The position numbers were made by a program, and so were the translations under genes. Positions 6,829 to 13,678 of a stretch of DNA of 13,678 nucleotides are shown here, piece by piece; position 1 is the first letter of the stretch, and each line of letters opens with the position of its first letter. This DNA comes from Alphaproteobacteria bacterium (GTDB lineage: Bacteria > Pseudomonadota > Alphaproteobacteria > Rickettsiales > JAIXRX01), in NCBI GenBank assembly GCA_027485005.1, contig JAIXRX010000106.1:1-13678 (forward strand), written 5' to 3'. Below the pieces are notes generated by a model. It was not told the DNA's origin and made no database searches. It saw only the letters and a program-made list of their open reading frames with translations.

Positions 6829-8754
6829 TTATGCCACCGCGCTGTCAGAACCACTTCCGTCAGTTGCCTTACGAGAGGGCATACTGGAGCGCACGGTGGT
6901 TTTTGGCGAATCATCCGCCGAAGTGTTACGCACAAAATCGCCGCGAATAATGGCTTTAATTTCTTCACCCGTCAGCGTTTCATATTCCAATAGATTTTTG
7001 GCAATGTTGTGCAGTGCCTCAATATTAAGTTCCAAAATATTGCGTGCGCGGTCGTGGGCATATTGAATGATGCCTTTAATTTCATCGTCAATTTCACCAG
7101 TCACGCGATCAGAGGCGCTGTTGCGTGTGCCCGCATGGAACGGATCGGTGTCGTCTGTCCCATAAAATGTTGGGCCGATTTTGTCGCTCATGCCCCATTC
7201 GGTCACCATCGCGCGGGCCATTTTGGTAGCATATTTAATATCGGATGAAGCGCCGCTGGTGACTTTATCATAGCCGAAAATTAGCTCTTCTGCTACGCGA
7301 CCACCCATGGCCACCGCAAGATCAGAGTGCATTTTCTCACGGGTGACAGAAAGTTTGTCACGCTCTGGCAAACGCATCACCATACCCAATGCGCGGCCAC
7401 GCGGAATGATGGTGGCTTTGTGAATCGGGTCGGTGCCGGGGCAGTTGAGCGACACTAAAGCGTGCCCTGCTTCGTGGTAAGCGGTGAGTTGTTTTTCATC
7501 TTCACCCATCACCATCGATCTGCGTTCTGCGCCCATCATCACTTTGTCTTTGGCGTTTTCCAGTTCTTGCATGGTCACCACTTTTTTATTGCGGCGCGCA
7601 GCAAGTAATGCCGCTTCATTGACAAGATTAGAAAGGTCTGCACCGGAAAACCCCGGCGTGCCACGCGCAATCACATGCGCATCAACATCTGGCGCCATAG
7701 GCACTTTTTTCAAATGTACATGTAGAATTTTTTCACGCCCAGCAATATCGGGATTTGGCACCGTCACTTGGCGGTCAAAACGGCCGGGGCGCAGTAGCGC
7801 AGGGTCTAGCACGTCTGGGCGGTTGGTGGCCGCAATAATAATCACGCTATCATTTGGCTCAAAGCCGTCCATTTCCACCAACAACTGGTTGAGCGTTTGT
7901 TCGCGCTCGTCATTACCGCCGCCCATGCCCATGCCGCGATGACGGCCCACGGCATCAATCTCGTCGATAAAAATAATGCATGGCGAATGTTTTTTGCCTT
8001 GCTCAAACATGTCCCGCACGCGAGACGCGCCCACGCCCACAAACATCTCTACGAAGTCCGAACCAGAAATGGTGAAGAAGGGTACGCCAGCTTCACCGGC
8101 AATCGAGCGTGCAAGCAAGGTTTTACCAGTGCCTGGAGGGCCAACAAGTAAAACGCCGCGTGGAATGCGCCCGCCAAGGCGTTGGAATTTTGCAGGGTCT
8201 TTGAGGAAATCTACAATTTCTTCGAGTTCGTTTTTCGCTTCATCAATGCCAGCTACATCGCTGAACATGACCTTCTGGTTTTTCTCGGTCAGCATGCGTG
8301 CGCGGGAACGACCAAAGCTCATGGGCCCACCTTTACCACCGGCGCCGCCACCTTGCATCTGGCGCATCACAAACAAATACACCCCAATCAGCAATAAGAC
8401 AGGGAACCATGAAATCAGCACGCCCCAAAACGTATCCATACTAGTGGTGGCGGGGGCGGCAGAAATTTTTACATTATTCTTTGTCAGCGTATCTACTAAA
8501 CCATTGTAGCTTGGAGCAAGGGTGGTGAAGCCTTTGCCGTTGCTATAGGTGCCGTTAATAACCGTGCCTTTCTCAGGCGATTCTTTGATAGTAACCGAAG
8601 AAACCTGCCCGCCATTGGCTGAGGTAAGGAAATCTGAGAAAGTAACTTGCTGGGCGCTATTACGGTCGATGCCCCCACCTAGCGCATTGACTAACACCAT
8701 GGCCACCAATGCAATTAAACCCCAGACCAGCAAATTACGCGATAATTGTGGCAC
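6829..8754 (-). CDS. ftsH: ATP-dependent zinc metalloprotease FtsH
   Basis: FtsH is the hexameric inner-membrane AAA+ protease that degrades misassembled membrane proteins and short-lived regulators. The 641-residue protein has a first membrane helix at about 8-24, a periplasmic domain, a second helix at about 109-130, then a glycine-rich linker. The AAA+ module follows: Walker A GPPGTGKT at 205-212, Walker B IIFIDEID at about 260-267, and the second region of homology with [19 protein letters not shown]. The protease domain has HEAGH at 427-431 as the zinc site and a candidate third ligand Asp in TSGASSDI (about 505). The C-terminus is a Ser/Thr-rich tail. It starts with GTG at 8754, fixed by AAGGAG six bases upstream. 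It leads a tight unit with glmM and thiD. The 104-base gap to tilS probably holds its promoter, but I see no convincing boxes there. Confidence 0.98.
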   Translation of the reverse strand: MPQLSRNLLVWGLIALVAMVLVNALGGGIDRNSAQQVTFSDFLTSANGGQVSSVTIKESPEKGTVINGTYSNGKGFTTLAPSYNGLVDTLTKNNVKISAAPATTSMDTFWGVLISWFPVLLLIGVYLFVMRQMQGGGAGGKGGPMSFGRSRARMLTEKNQKVMFSDVAGIDEAKNELEEIVDFLKDPAKFQRLGGRIPRGVLLVGPPGTGKTLLARSIAGEAGVPFFTISGSDFVEMFVGVGASRVRDMFEQGKKHSPCIIFIDEIDAVGRHRGMGMGGGNDEREQTLNQLLVEMDGFEPNDSVIIIAATNRPDVLDPALLRPGRFDRQVTVPNPDIAGREKILHVHLKKVPMAPDVDAHVIARGTPGFSGADLSNLVNEAALLAARRNKKVVTMQELENAKDKVMMGAERRSMVMGEDEKQLTAYHEAGHALVSLNCPGTDPIHKATIIPRGRALGMVMRLPERDKLSVTREKMHSDLAVAMGGRVAEELIFGYDKVTSGASSDIKYATKMARAMVTEWGMSDKIGPTFYGTDDTDPFHAGTRNSASDRVTGEIDDEIKGIIQYAHDRARNILELNIEALHNIAKNLLEYETLTGEEIKAIIRGDFVRNTSADDSPKTTVRSSMPSRKATDGSGSDSAVA

Positions 8755-8760
8755 GAACGA

Positions 8761-8766
8761 CTCCTT
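8761..8766 (-). promoter_or_regulatory. Ribosome binding site fixing the GTG start of ftsH
   Basis: AAGGAG on the minus strand lies six bases before the GTG at 8754. This supports the rare start codon over any internal ATG, which would remove the first membrane helix. Confidence 0.8.
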
Positions 8767-8858
8767 GTTTTTTATCCCCCGAACTTACACCAGCATGAAC
8801 GCCGCGCCAAGTAAAATAGGGTTTGATATATGCTAAGATATGGTGAGGCTGGCGCTGA

Positions 8859-9869
8859 TTACAAGAGGTTGGAAGGCTCTTTTTGCACAAAAATCTGTGC
8901 TTGCGCGCTAATTTGCCAGAAGCAGCCGCCCAAAGCGATGCGTTTATGGCCATTAGGGCTATCAAGATGCGCTTTGAGATGGATTAAGCTATCCATCCGT
9001 GGGCGGTCATAGGAAGGGCAGAGAGTTTGCTGCGCGCGCGCTAACGCACGCAGTTGAATTTCTTCGGGGATTGCTTGCCACGCGGAAAAGGCAAAAGACA
9101 GCTGTTCTGGTGTTATATGCACTTGTTCGTCCCAAAAACGTTGGGTATAAAATTCTAGTGCATCACGCGCACGCGCCATATTTTCTGCGACTCTTTCAAG
9201 GCGCCGAGAAGAAAAACCTTGGCTAGAAAATTTTTCTACAAATGTTTGAAGCCATTGGCGCAACCACACGCGAGTGAAGGCAGTATTTTGATTCGACGGA
9301 TCTTCGATCCACGCTTGTCCTTGTTGTGTGCAATAATCTTCTAATTGTTGTTTGGTTGCTCCCAGCAGAGGGCGAAGCCAGATGACGCCGTTGCCTTGGC
9401 GCGTGGCAGGCATAGCAGAAAGGCCATCCACACCAGAGCCACGAACCAGATTCCATAGCAGCGTTTCGGCTTGGTCATCGGCATGGTGAGCGAGTAAAAT
9501 ATGCGTGATGCTATGTTTTTGTGCCCATGCCTCAAGCCATTGATAACGTGCGTTGCGTGCCTGTTCTTGTAGATTCCCTGTCAGCGGTTTTTCATGCACC
9601 CATTGCAATGTTTCATGAATAATAGAATGCGCAGAGCACCATTTTTGAACTTGTGCAGCTTCTGCAGCAGATTCAGTGCGTAAACCATGGTCAATGGTGG
9701 TGGTGAATAGCGGTATATTTCGTGCGTTGGTATAAGTCTGAGCAAGTAAAGTGCAGGCCATGCTGTCTGCGCCGCCAGACACTGCAACCCCTAAGCACGC
9801 TTCGTGAGTGCCAAGCAATGCATCCATGGTGACGGAAAAAGATTCCGCGAGTGAAGCATTCTGAAGCAT
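8859..9869 (-). CDS. tilS: tRNA(Ile)-lysidine synthase TilS
   Basis: TilS attaches lysine to C34 of tRNA-Ile(CAU) using ATP, changing codon reading from AUG to AUA and amino-acid identity from Met to Ile. It is normally essential. The N-terminal PP-loop ATPase domain carries SGGADS at residues 31-36, then TIDHGLR, and HHADDQAET at 128-136 followed by LLWNLVRGSGVDGL, all hallmarks of the family. The C-terminal third (about 200-336) is less conserved and corresponds to the tRNA-recognition region; the protein is short compared with E. coli TilS. I start at ATG 9869, 16 bases after the cpoB stop. An in-frame TTG at 9902 would add 11 residues and overlap cpoB by 17 bases; neither has a clear Shine-Dalgarno. 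Probably expressed with cpoB upstream. Confidence 0.93.
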   Translation of the reverse strand: MLQNASLAESFSVTMDALLGTHEACLGVAVSGGADSMACTLLAQTYTNARNIPLFTTTIDHGLRTESAAEAAQVQKWCSAHSIIHETLQWVHEKPLTGNLQEQARNARYQWLEAWAQKHSITHILLAHHADDQAETLLWNLVRGSGVDGLSAMPATRQGNGVIWLRPLLGATKQQLEDYCTQQGQAWIEDPSNQNTAFTRVWLRQWLQTFVEKFSSQGFSSRRLERVAENMARARDALEFYTQRFWDEQVHITPEQLSFAFSAWQAIPEEIQLRALARAQQTLCPSYDRPRMDSLIHLKAHLDSPNGHKRIALGGCFWQISAQAQIFVQKEPSNLL

Positions 9870-9885
9870 GGAGTGGCAGGGCGTT

Positions 9886-10779
9886 CTATTCAGCGCACTC
9901 AAGTCGGGTTAACTCTGTTCTGGCTTTATTAGTCGCCGTCGCATTTTTCTTTTCATATTCGCTCACTACTTGTTTGAGGACAATACAAGCTTCTTCTTTG
10001 CGTTTAAGTGCGCTGAGTGACATGGAGAGTTTTAACAAGTTGTCAGCGGCTTTCGTGCCCTTGTTATTTGATTCATAGCCTTGACGAAACGCATCGGCAG
10101 ACTGAACGTAATCGCGTTTTACATAGTAAGTTTCACCCATCCAATAATAAGCGTTGCTAATGAGTGGGCTTTTAGGATTTTTAGCAATAAATTCTTTGAA
10201 AGCTGCGCGTGATTCGTCGTATTTGGTTTGGTTAAGCAAACGAAACGCATGATTATATTGTTCGGCGGGATTTGTTTTTGGATCAACTTTTTTAACATCC
10301 TCTTTCGGTGCATCCGCTTTGGTTGCGTCTATGGCTGGTTCATTGACGGGTTTTTTAGTGGCAGCGTCAGGCTTACTAGCGGCTTCAATCGCATTGGCAT
10401 CAACTGCATCTTTGCCATCATGTGGGGCGGCGGGAGGAGTGACGGTCGTCACGGCAGATTCAGACGGAGCAGTAGAAGCTGCAGCTAATTTTGCTTCTAA
10501 ATCTTTAAATCGGAAGTCATTTTCTTGTTGGATTTTGATTAATTTTTCTTCGAGCTTACGGTTACGAAAATTAGTTTCTTCAATGGTTCCTTGCATCATC
10601 CGCAAGCGCTCCTCCAATTGTGTCATACGAACGCCAAGATTACTTGCCGTTGCTGCCGGTACAGAGACAGACGGTGCCATTTCATCTGCATCAGAGGCAT
10701 ATTGTGCCATTGCCGGGCTGCCCGATATAAGGCAGAGCGCGGTGGTCGAAAGGGCAAAGAAAGAAGCAAGAGAGCGCAT
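9886..10779 (-). CDS. cpoB: Cell division coordinator CpoB (YbgF), Tol-Pal associated
   Basis: This 297-residue periplasmic protein has a signal peptide (MRSLASFFALSTTALCLISG onward, cleavage after AMA at about residue 25). A coiled coil at about 46-100 is full of Glu, Arg, Lys and Leu and corresponds to the trimerisation helix of YbgF. A low-complexity Ala/Pro/Asp/Lys linker follows (about 101-171), then a C-terminal tetratricopeptide-like domain starting PAEQYNHAFRLL and including SNAYYWMGETYY. In E. coli CpoB binds TolA and coordinates outer-membrane constriction with PBP1B. It follows pal, but a strong terminator hairpin lies only 28 bases before its ATG, leaving no room for an ordinary promoter. 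The Shine-Dalgarno is weak (GAG nine bases upstream). Expression therefore probably depends on read-through. Confidence 0.93.
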   Translation of the reverse strand: MRSLASFFALSTTALCLISGSPAMAQYASDADEMAPSVSVPAATASNLGVRMTQLEERLRMMQGTIEETNFRNRKLEEKLIKIQQENDFRFKDLEAKLAAASTAPSESAVTTVTPPAAPHDGKDAVDANAIEAASKPDAATKKPVNEPAIDATKADAPKEDVKKVDPKTNPAEQYNHAFRLLNQTKYDESRAAFKEFIAKNPKSPLISNAYYWMGETYYVKRDYVQSADAFRQGYESNNKGTKAADNLLKLSMSLSALKRKEEACIVLKQVVSEYEKKNATATNKARTELTRLECAE

Positions 10780-10807
10780 GAGTAAATCTCAGGAAAGAGT
10801 GGTTATT

Positions 10808-10844
10808 AAAAAAGCCCGTCAGTTAGGAAACTGACGGGCTTTTT
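10808..10844. terminator. Strong intrinsic terminator between pal and cpoB (symmetric)
   Basis: Bases 10809-10824 and 10829-10844 are perfectly complementary over 16 bp with a four-base loop (AGGA on plus). The GC core is GCCCGTCAG. On the minus strand the stem runs into six Ts (10813-10808) and lies 16 bases after the pal stop; on the plus strand it ends in five Ts. It should end most pal transcripts. Confidence 0.92.
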
Positions 10845-10859
10845 AATTATTAGCAAGAA

Positions 10860-11348
10860 CTAGTTGCCAACAACCGTCACAGCGCGACGGTTTTGAGAGA
10901 ATGATTCTTCAGAAGAACCAGTCACTGCTGGGCGTTCTTTGCCGTAAGAAATAACAGCTACGCGGTTTGATTCAACGCCAGCGCTGGTCAGGTAGCTTTT
11001 TGCAGCAGATGCACGACGTTCACCCAATGCGATGTTGTATTCGCGGGTGCCGCGCTCATCGCAGTGACCTTCAACGGTTACGCTAACTGCTGGATTTTGT
11101 TTCAACCAAGCAGCTTGTTTATCCAAGGTTGCTTGACCTTCAGAGGTCAGTACAGAGCTATCATAACCGAAGAATACGCGGTCACCAACGTTTTGCTCGA
11201 GATCAGTTTGAGCAGCAGCAGCAGAAGATGCATCCGAGCTGTTGAAGCCAGAACCGCCTACGCCACCATTGCCAGCACCAGTGTTTTCACAAGCAGCAAG
11301 CAAGAAGATAGCAGAAACAGCGCTAAGAAGTTTAAAAGAGTTTTTCAT
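10860..11348 (-). CDS. pal: Peptidoglycan-associated lipoprotein Pal
   Basis: Pal is the outer-membrane lipoprotein that binds peptidoglycan and TolB. The 162-residue precursor has a signal peptide ending in the lipobox LLAAC with lipidated Cys20, a Gly/Ser/Ala linker (about 21-48), and an OmpA-like domain from about 50. The peptidoglycan-binding signature is VEGHCDERGTREYNIALGER (about 92-111), with the Asp and the later RRA arginines expected to hold diaminopimelate. Asp after the lipobox Cys is absent (Glu instead), consistent with outer-membrane sorting. ATG 11348 has GGAG eight bases upstream, but that site lies inside a small hairpin. The 223-base gap to tolB suggests that pal may have its own promoter, as its abundance would require. 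It is followed by a strong terminator. Confidence 0.97.
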   Translation of the reverse strand: MKNSFKLLSAVSAIFLLAACENTGAGNGGVGGSGFNSSDASSAAAAQTDLEQNVGDRVFFGYDSSVLTSEGQATLDKQAAWLKQNPAVSVTVEGHCDERGTREYNIALGERRASAAKSYLTSAGVESNRVAVISYGKERPAVTGSSEESFSQNRRAVTVVGN

Positions 11349-11351
11349 GAG

Positions 11352-11369
11352 TTTGTCTCCAAAGACAAA
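11352..11369 (-). promoter_or_regulatory. Hairpin over the pal ribosome binding site
   Basis: On the minus strand TTTGTCT (11363-11369) pairs with AGACAAA (11352-11358), a 7-bp stem with loop TTGG, ending three bases before the pal ATG. The GGAG Shine-Dalgarno (11357-11360) has its GG in the loop and AG in the stem. It could dampen or tune pal translation. The stem is mostly A-U, so its stability in the cell is uncertain. Confidence 0.5.
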
Positions 11370-11403
11370 GGGTTAGCTTAATAAACGATAAGCAAATTAC
11401 TGA

Positions 11404-11478
11404 TTATTCTACGCATTCCACCAATGCAGACACGCGAGATTCAATATTTTGTAGGCGCAATGTAATGGATTGCTTCAC
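11404..11478 (-). CDS. Candidate small ORF between tolB and pal (24 codons)
   Basis: A GTG-initiated reading frame of 24 codons ends in TAA. A full AAGGAGG (11488-11494) lies nine bases before the GTG, the best Shine-Dalgarno match in this gap. The predicted peptide begins MKQSITLRLQNIESRV and has one Cys three residues before its end. Its pattern of Leu, Ile and Val every three to four residues suggests an amphipathic helix. No family is recognised. It would be read on the tolB transcript. The alternative is chance: 24 codons is short, and a promoter-like sequence at 11459-11486 overlaps it and would start downstream of the GTG. Included as a hypothesis. Confidence 0.3.
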   Translation of the reverse strand: MKQSITLRLQNIESRVSALVECVE

Positions 11479-11486
11479 AAAATCAA
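11459..11486 (-). promoter_or_regulatory. Candidate promoter of pal
   Basis: On the minus strand TTGATT (11481-11486) and TACATT (11459-11464) are 16 bases apart, giving a leader of about 100 bases to the pal ATG. Boxes match four of six consensus positions each. It conflicts with the small ORF over the same bases, because transcription would begin inside that ORF. Confidence 0.3.
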
Positions 11487-11521
11487 GCCTCCTTCGGTTT
11501 TTTCAAGACATCACAAGCGTA

Positions 11522-11539
11522 AGTTGCTATTTTGCAACA
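11522..11539. repeat. Inverted repeat GTTGC-N6-GCAAC in the tolB-pal gap
   Basis: A perfect 5-bp inverted repeat with a 6-base centre. Read on the minus strand it begins TGTTGC and continues GCAACTTAC, closely resembling the element at 1228-1245, which reads TGTTGC then GCAACATAC. No T-run follows, so it is not an obvious terminator. Confidence 0.4.
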
Positions 11540-11571
11540 TCTGTCATTGCATCTTGATATCAAAGAGTAGC

Positions 11572-12879
11572 CTAGAGTGGGAGCAATGGCGACCATGCTG
11601 GATCCGACGCATCCATCGGGGTCAGCACTTCACGTAAATTAGTGCCAGTTACATCGATAGAGTAAAGACGTGTTCCTGCACCGCGCGCTTGACGCGCAAA
11701 AATAATCACACGGCCATTAGGCGACCAGGTTGGCCCTTCATCCATGTAGCTTTGGGTTAGCAGGCGTTCGCCTGTACCATCTGGGCGCATGACTCCGATA
11801 TAGAACATGCCGCCTTTCATTTTGGTAAAAGCAATCCAATCACCGCGCGGCGACCACACAGGCGTGCCATAGCGTCCATCACCAAAACTGATCCGCTCTG
11901 CATTTCCACCCGATGCACTCATCACATAAAGCTGCTGAGAGCCGCCGCGGTCAGAGTTGAAAACGATACGGCTGCCGTCTGGGGAATAGGACGGAGAAGT
12001 GTTGATGATGCCAGGAGTATTGGTGAGTTGGCGCATGCCACGACCAGAGAAGCTGACTTCGTGGATTTGCGTTGATCCACCTTTAGCGATCGAGAAAATA
12101 GCTTTGCTACCATTTGCTGAGAAGCGCGGGGCAAAAGACATGCCTTCGTAGCGGCCAAGAGCATCTTCACGACCTGTTTGCAAATCACGCAAATACACGC
12201 GTGGTGGCTTGCTAGCGTAAGACATGTAAACAATTTCTTGTGAATTTGGCGAGAAGCGTGGCGTGAGCACAAGCTCGCTGCCGCTGGTTAAAAACTTATG
12301 GTTTTCACCATCTTGGTCCATAATTGCTAAACGTTTAATGCGTTTTTTTGCAGAGCCTGACTCGGCAACATAGACGATGCGGGAATCAAAATAGCCTTCT
12401 TCACCCGTCAGACGCTTATAAATTTCGTCAGCAATCAAATGGCCAACACGGCGCCAATTGCCGCTAAGAGTGTTGAATTCTTTGCCCGTCATTTGTTGTT
12501 GGCCAGCCACGTCCCACAAGCGGAAAGCGACAGCGACACTGCCATTTCCAGCATCTCTTACGCTGCTAGTGACTAGGGCTTGTGTATTAATCTGGCGCCA
12601 ATCGGCAAAACGCGGAAGGGCGTCAGCTGCCGGCTGTTCAATGAAGGCATTGTGATTAATGGGGCGGAAAAGGCCAGAGCGTTCCAAATCAGCCTCAACA
12701 ACGCGCATAATGTTGGCGCCCATACTGTTAGCTGATGAAGAGCCACCTGAAGGGGGGGTGACGGCAATCGGCATCGGTGAACTGTAGCCGCTAGTAATGT
12801 CAATTTTCAAAACGGCATTAGCAGCCCCAGCAAATCCCAAGGACAAAAAAGCAGCAAAAAGAGATAATAAATAGCGCAT
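11572..12879 (-). CDS. tolB: Tol-Pal system beta-propeller protein TolB
   Basis: TolB is the periplasmic partner of Pal and TolA and is needed for outer-membrane integrity during constriction. The 435-residue precursor starts MRYLLSLFAAFLSLG with a signal peptide cleaved after AANA at about residue 22. Then comes the N-terminal domain (to about 150), and a C-terminal six-bladed propeller with repeated WD40-like units recognisable as FSPNSQEIVY, FSANGSKAIF, YSPDGSRIVF, WSPRGDWIAF and WSPNGRVIIF. I start at 12879, where AGGAGA lies nine bases upstream and the signal peptide begins directly; an in-frame ATG at 12918 would put 13 charged or bulky residues in front. It follows tolA by 44 bases and is presumably co-transcribed. 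A 223-base gap precedes pal. Confidence 0.97.
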   Translation of the reverse strand: MRYLLSLFAAFLSLGFAGAANAVLKIDITSGYSSPMPIAVTPPSGGSSSANSMGANIMRVVEADLERSGLFRPINHNAFIEQPAADALPRFADWRQINTQALVTSSVRDAGNGSVAVAFRLWDVAGQQQMTGKEFNTLSGNWRRVGHLIADEIYKRLTGEEGYFDSRIVYVAESGSAKKRIKRLAIMDQDGENHKFLTSGSELVLTPRFSPNSQEIVYMSYASKPPRVYLRDLQTGREDALGRYEGMSFAPRFSANGSKAIFSIAKGGSTQIHEVSFSGRGMRQLTNTPGIINTSPSYSPDGSRIVFNSDRGGSQQLYVMSASGGNAERISFGDGRYGTPVWSPRGDWIAFTKMKGGMFYIGVMRPDGTGERLLTQSYMDEGPTWSPNGRVIIFARQARGAGTRLYSIDVTGTNLREVLTPMDASDPAWSPLLPL

Positions 12880-12888
12880 AAATTCAGA

Positions 12889-12894
12889 TCTCCT
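12889..12894 (-). promoter_or_regulatory. Ribosome binding site fixing the tolB start
   Basis: AGGAGA on the minus strand is nine bases before ATG 12879. It lies inside the longer reading frame from 12918 and so argues for the inner start, which also leaves a clean signal peptide. Confidence 0.75.
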
Positions 12895-12923
12895 AAAAAG
12901 ACCAAAGAGTGGATGCATAGGGA

Positions 12924-13678
12924 TTAGTATAAAACGTCTTTCGGGTCAAACGTCATATCCATGGATTTCCATGTACCATACTTATCTGGTGGAAGATTTT
13001 GCAGAGGGCTAGACATTTTAACGGCACGCAACGCGCTATCGACCGCCGCTCGGAAAAAACTATCCGATTGATAGCGGCTTTTTTGCTCCGCTAGTTCAGC
13101 AGAAATGACCGAACCATCTATGTTTAATTCAATGCGCAGCACGAGCTTTAATGTGTGCGCATCTTTTGCCCCCGCAGGAATATTCCAGTTTTTCTGAATC
13201 TGGCTACGAATGGCGTCGGTTTCACTCAGCGAAAGCGGCAGAGAGTTGTCGTAATTTTCGGAAGTGCTGGTATTTTTATCAGGTTCGGCTTGAGTGGTTG
13301 GAGCCTCTTTGGTTTCTTTTTCTTTATTCTCTTTGCCTTCTTCTTTTTTCGCCGCATCCGCTACACTTTTTAGAATAGAAGCAAGGTCATCCTTTTTCTT
13401 TGGCTCTTCTTTTTTAGGCTCTGGCTCTTTTGGTTTTTCAACTTCTTTTTTCTCTTCAGGCAGCGGCACGTCTTCAGGCTTTGGCGCTGGCTGGCTTTGC
13501 GAGGATTCAGCTTGTGCTTTTTGAGCGGTGGCTTTCTCGGCTTTTTCTTCCGGCTTTTCTTTAGGTGGCTCTGGCTTTTGGCTGGCAGGCTTCACGTTGG
13601 TTTGGCCTGTGACCGGCAAGAGCTCAACGGTCATCACGGTCGGCAATTCTTCGGTGTGGCTTTTGAAAATTTCAGGCA
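12924..13678 (-). CDS. tolA: Cell envelope integrity protein TolA (partial, N-terminus outside window)
   Basis: The frame is open to the right edge of the window, so about 250 C-terminal residues are present and the N-terminal membrane anchor is missing. The visible start, EIFKSHTEELPTVMTVELLP, is the region just after the anchor in alphaproteobacterial TolA. A long Lys/Glu/Pro-rich linker follows (13290-13580), expected to span the periplasm as an extended or helical rod. The C-terminal domain begins near LSLSETDAIRSQIQKNWNIP and continues with LKLVLRIELNIDGSVISAEL and a VDSALRAVKMSSPLQNLP segment, the TonB/TolA C-terminal fold that contacts TolB and CpoB. TolA passes proton-motive energy from TolQR to TolB-Pal. 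tolB follows 44 bases downstream. tolQ and tolR are expected to the right. Confidence 0.93.
   Translation of the reverse strand, partial: PEIFKSHTEELPTVMTVELLPVTGQTNVKPASQKPEPPKEKPEEKAEKATAQKAQAESSQSQPAPKPEDVPLPEEKKEVEKPKEPEPKKEEPKKKDDLASILKSVADAAKKEEGKENKEKETKEAPTTQAEPDKNTSTSENYDNSLPLSLSETDAIRSQIQKNWNIPAGAKDAHTLKLVLRIELNIDGSVISAELAEQKSRYQSDSFFRAAVDSALRAVKMSSPLQNLPPDKYGTWKSMDMTFDPKDVLY

Noticed and set aside
7484..8509. Two long plus-strand reading frames (152 and 177 codons) antisense to ftsH
   Set aside because: They lie wholly within ftsH, which has every family motif; their translations are compositionally odd (Ser, Pro, Arg and Ala runs) and match no family I know. They are by-products of codon bias on the other strand.
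8755..8858. Heat-shock (RpoH-type) promoter for ftsH
   Set aside because: I looked for CTTGAA and CCCAT-like boxes; only CTTAGC and CCCTAT at too short a spacing are present, so I do not call it.
10319..10834. Plus-strand frame of 171 codons opposite cpoB
   Set aside because: It covers the cpoB signal peptide, coiled coil and linker in antisense and runs through the terminator hairpin; no Shine-Dalgarno or family resemblance.
12880..12918. Upstream ATG for tolB
   Set aside because: The strong AGGAGA lies inside that extension, and the inner ATG begins the signal peptide cleanly.
13151..13560. Pyrimidine-rich plus-strand tract with several short frames rich in Phe and Ser
   Set aside because: It is the reverse of the Lys/Glu/Pro-rich linker of TolA; codons AAA, GAA and CCN on the minus strand explain it.

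Overview
The window reads as a conserved chromosomal segment of an alphaproteobacterium. The evidence is the gene order tolA-tolB-pal-cpoB-tilS-ftsH-glmM on one strand, together with two small families typical of that class (a DUF1013/TrcR protein and a DUF1192 protein) and a cysteine-free L31 of the alphaproteobacterial type. I cannot place it below class level. No tRNA, rRNA, CRISPR array, insertion sequence or prophage gene is visible. No gap between genes exceeds 300 bases.

Layout from left to right: (1) 1-1069, minus strand, two tandem type IV pilin-like genes; the left one runs off the window. (2) 1258-2857, minus, trcR (cell-cycle regulator) and a PIG3-type quinone oxidoreductase. (3) 2936-4231, plus, the only rightward genes: a DUF1192 protein followed by a patatin-like phospholipase, closed by a bidirectional terminator. 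(4) 4279-4539, minus, rpmE (ribosomal protein L31). (5) 4668-8754, minus, ftsH-glmM-thiD with gaps of 4 to 6 bases. (6) 8859-13678, minus, tolA (partial)-tolB-pal-cpoB-tilS.

The right half serves the cell envelope. TolA spans the periplasm, TolB and the lipoprotein Pal link it to outer membrane and peptidoglycan, and CpoB is the periplasmic accessory protein. FtsH is the inner-membrane quality-control protease, and GlmM makes glucosamine-1-phosphate for peptidoglycan and LPS. TilS and ThiD provide tRNA-Ile decoding and thiamine synthesis. Left of these lie RNA polymerase-linked cell-cycle control (TrcR), lipid hydrolysis (patatin) and surface pilins.

Nothing here is a clear undescribed system. 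The points most worth checking are regulatory or small-scale. They are a perfect 16-bp hairpin terminator between pal and cpoB that leaves only 28 bases before cpoB, a possible 24-codon gene with a full Shine-Dalgarno between tolB and pal, and a hairpin over the pal ribosome binding site. Others are one inverted-repeat motif found in two intergenic regions, and the pilin pair, whose N-terminal regions differ by about 30 silent but only 2 replacement codons.
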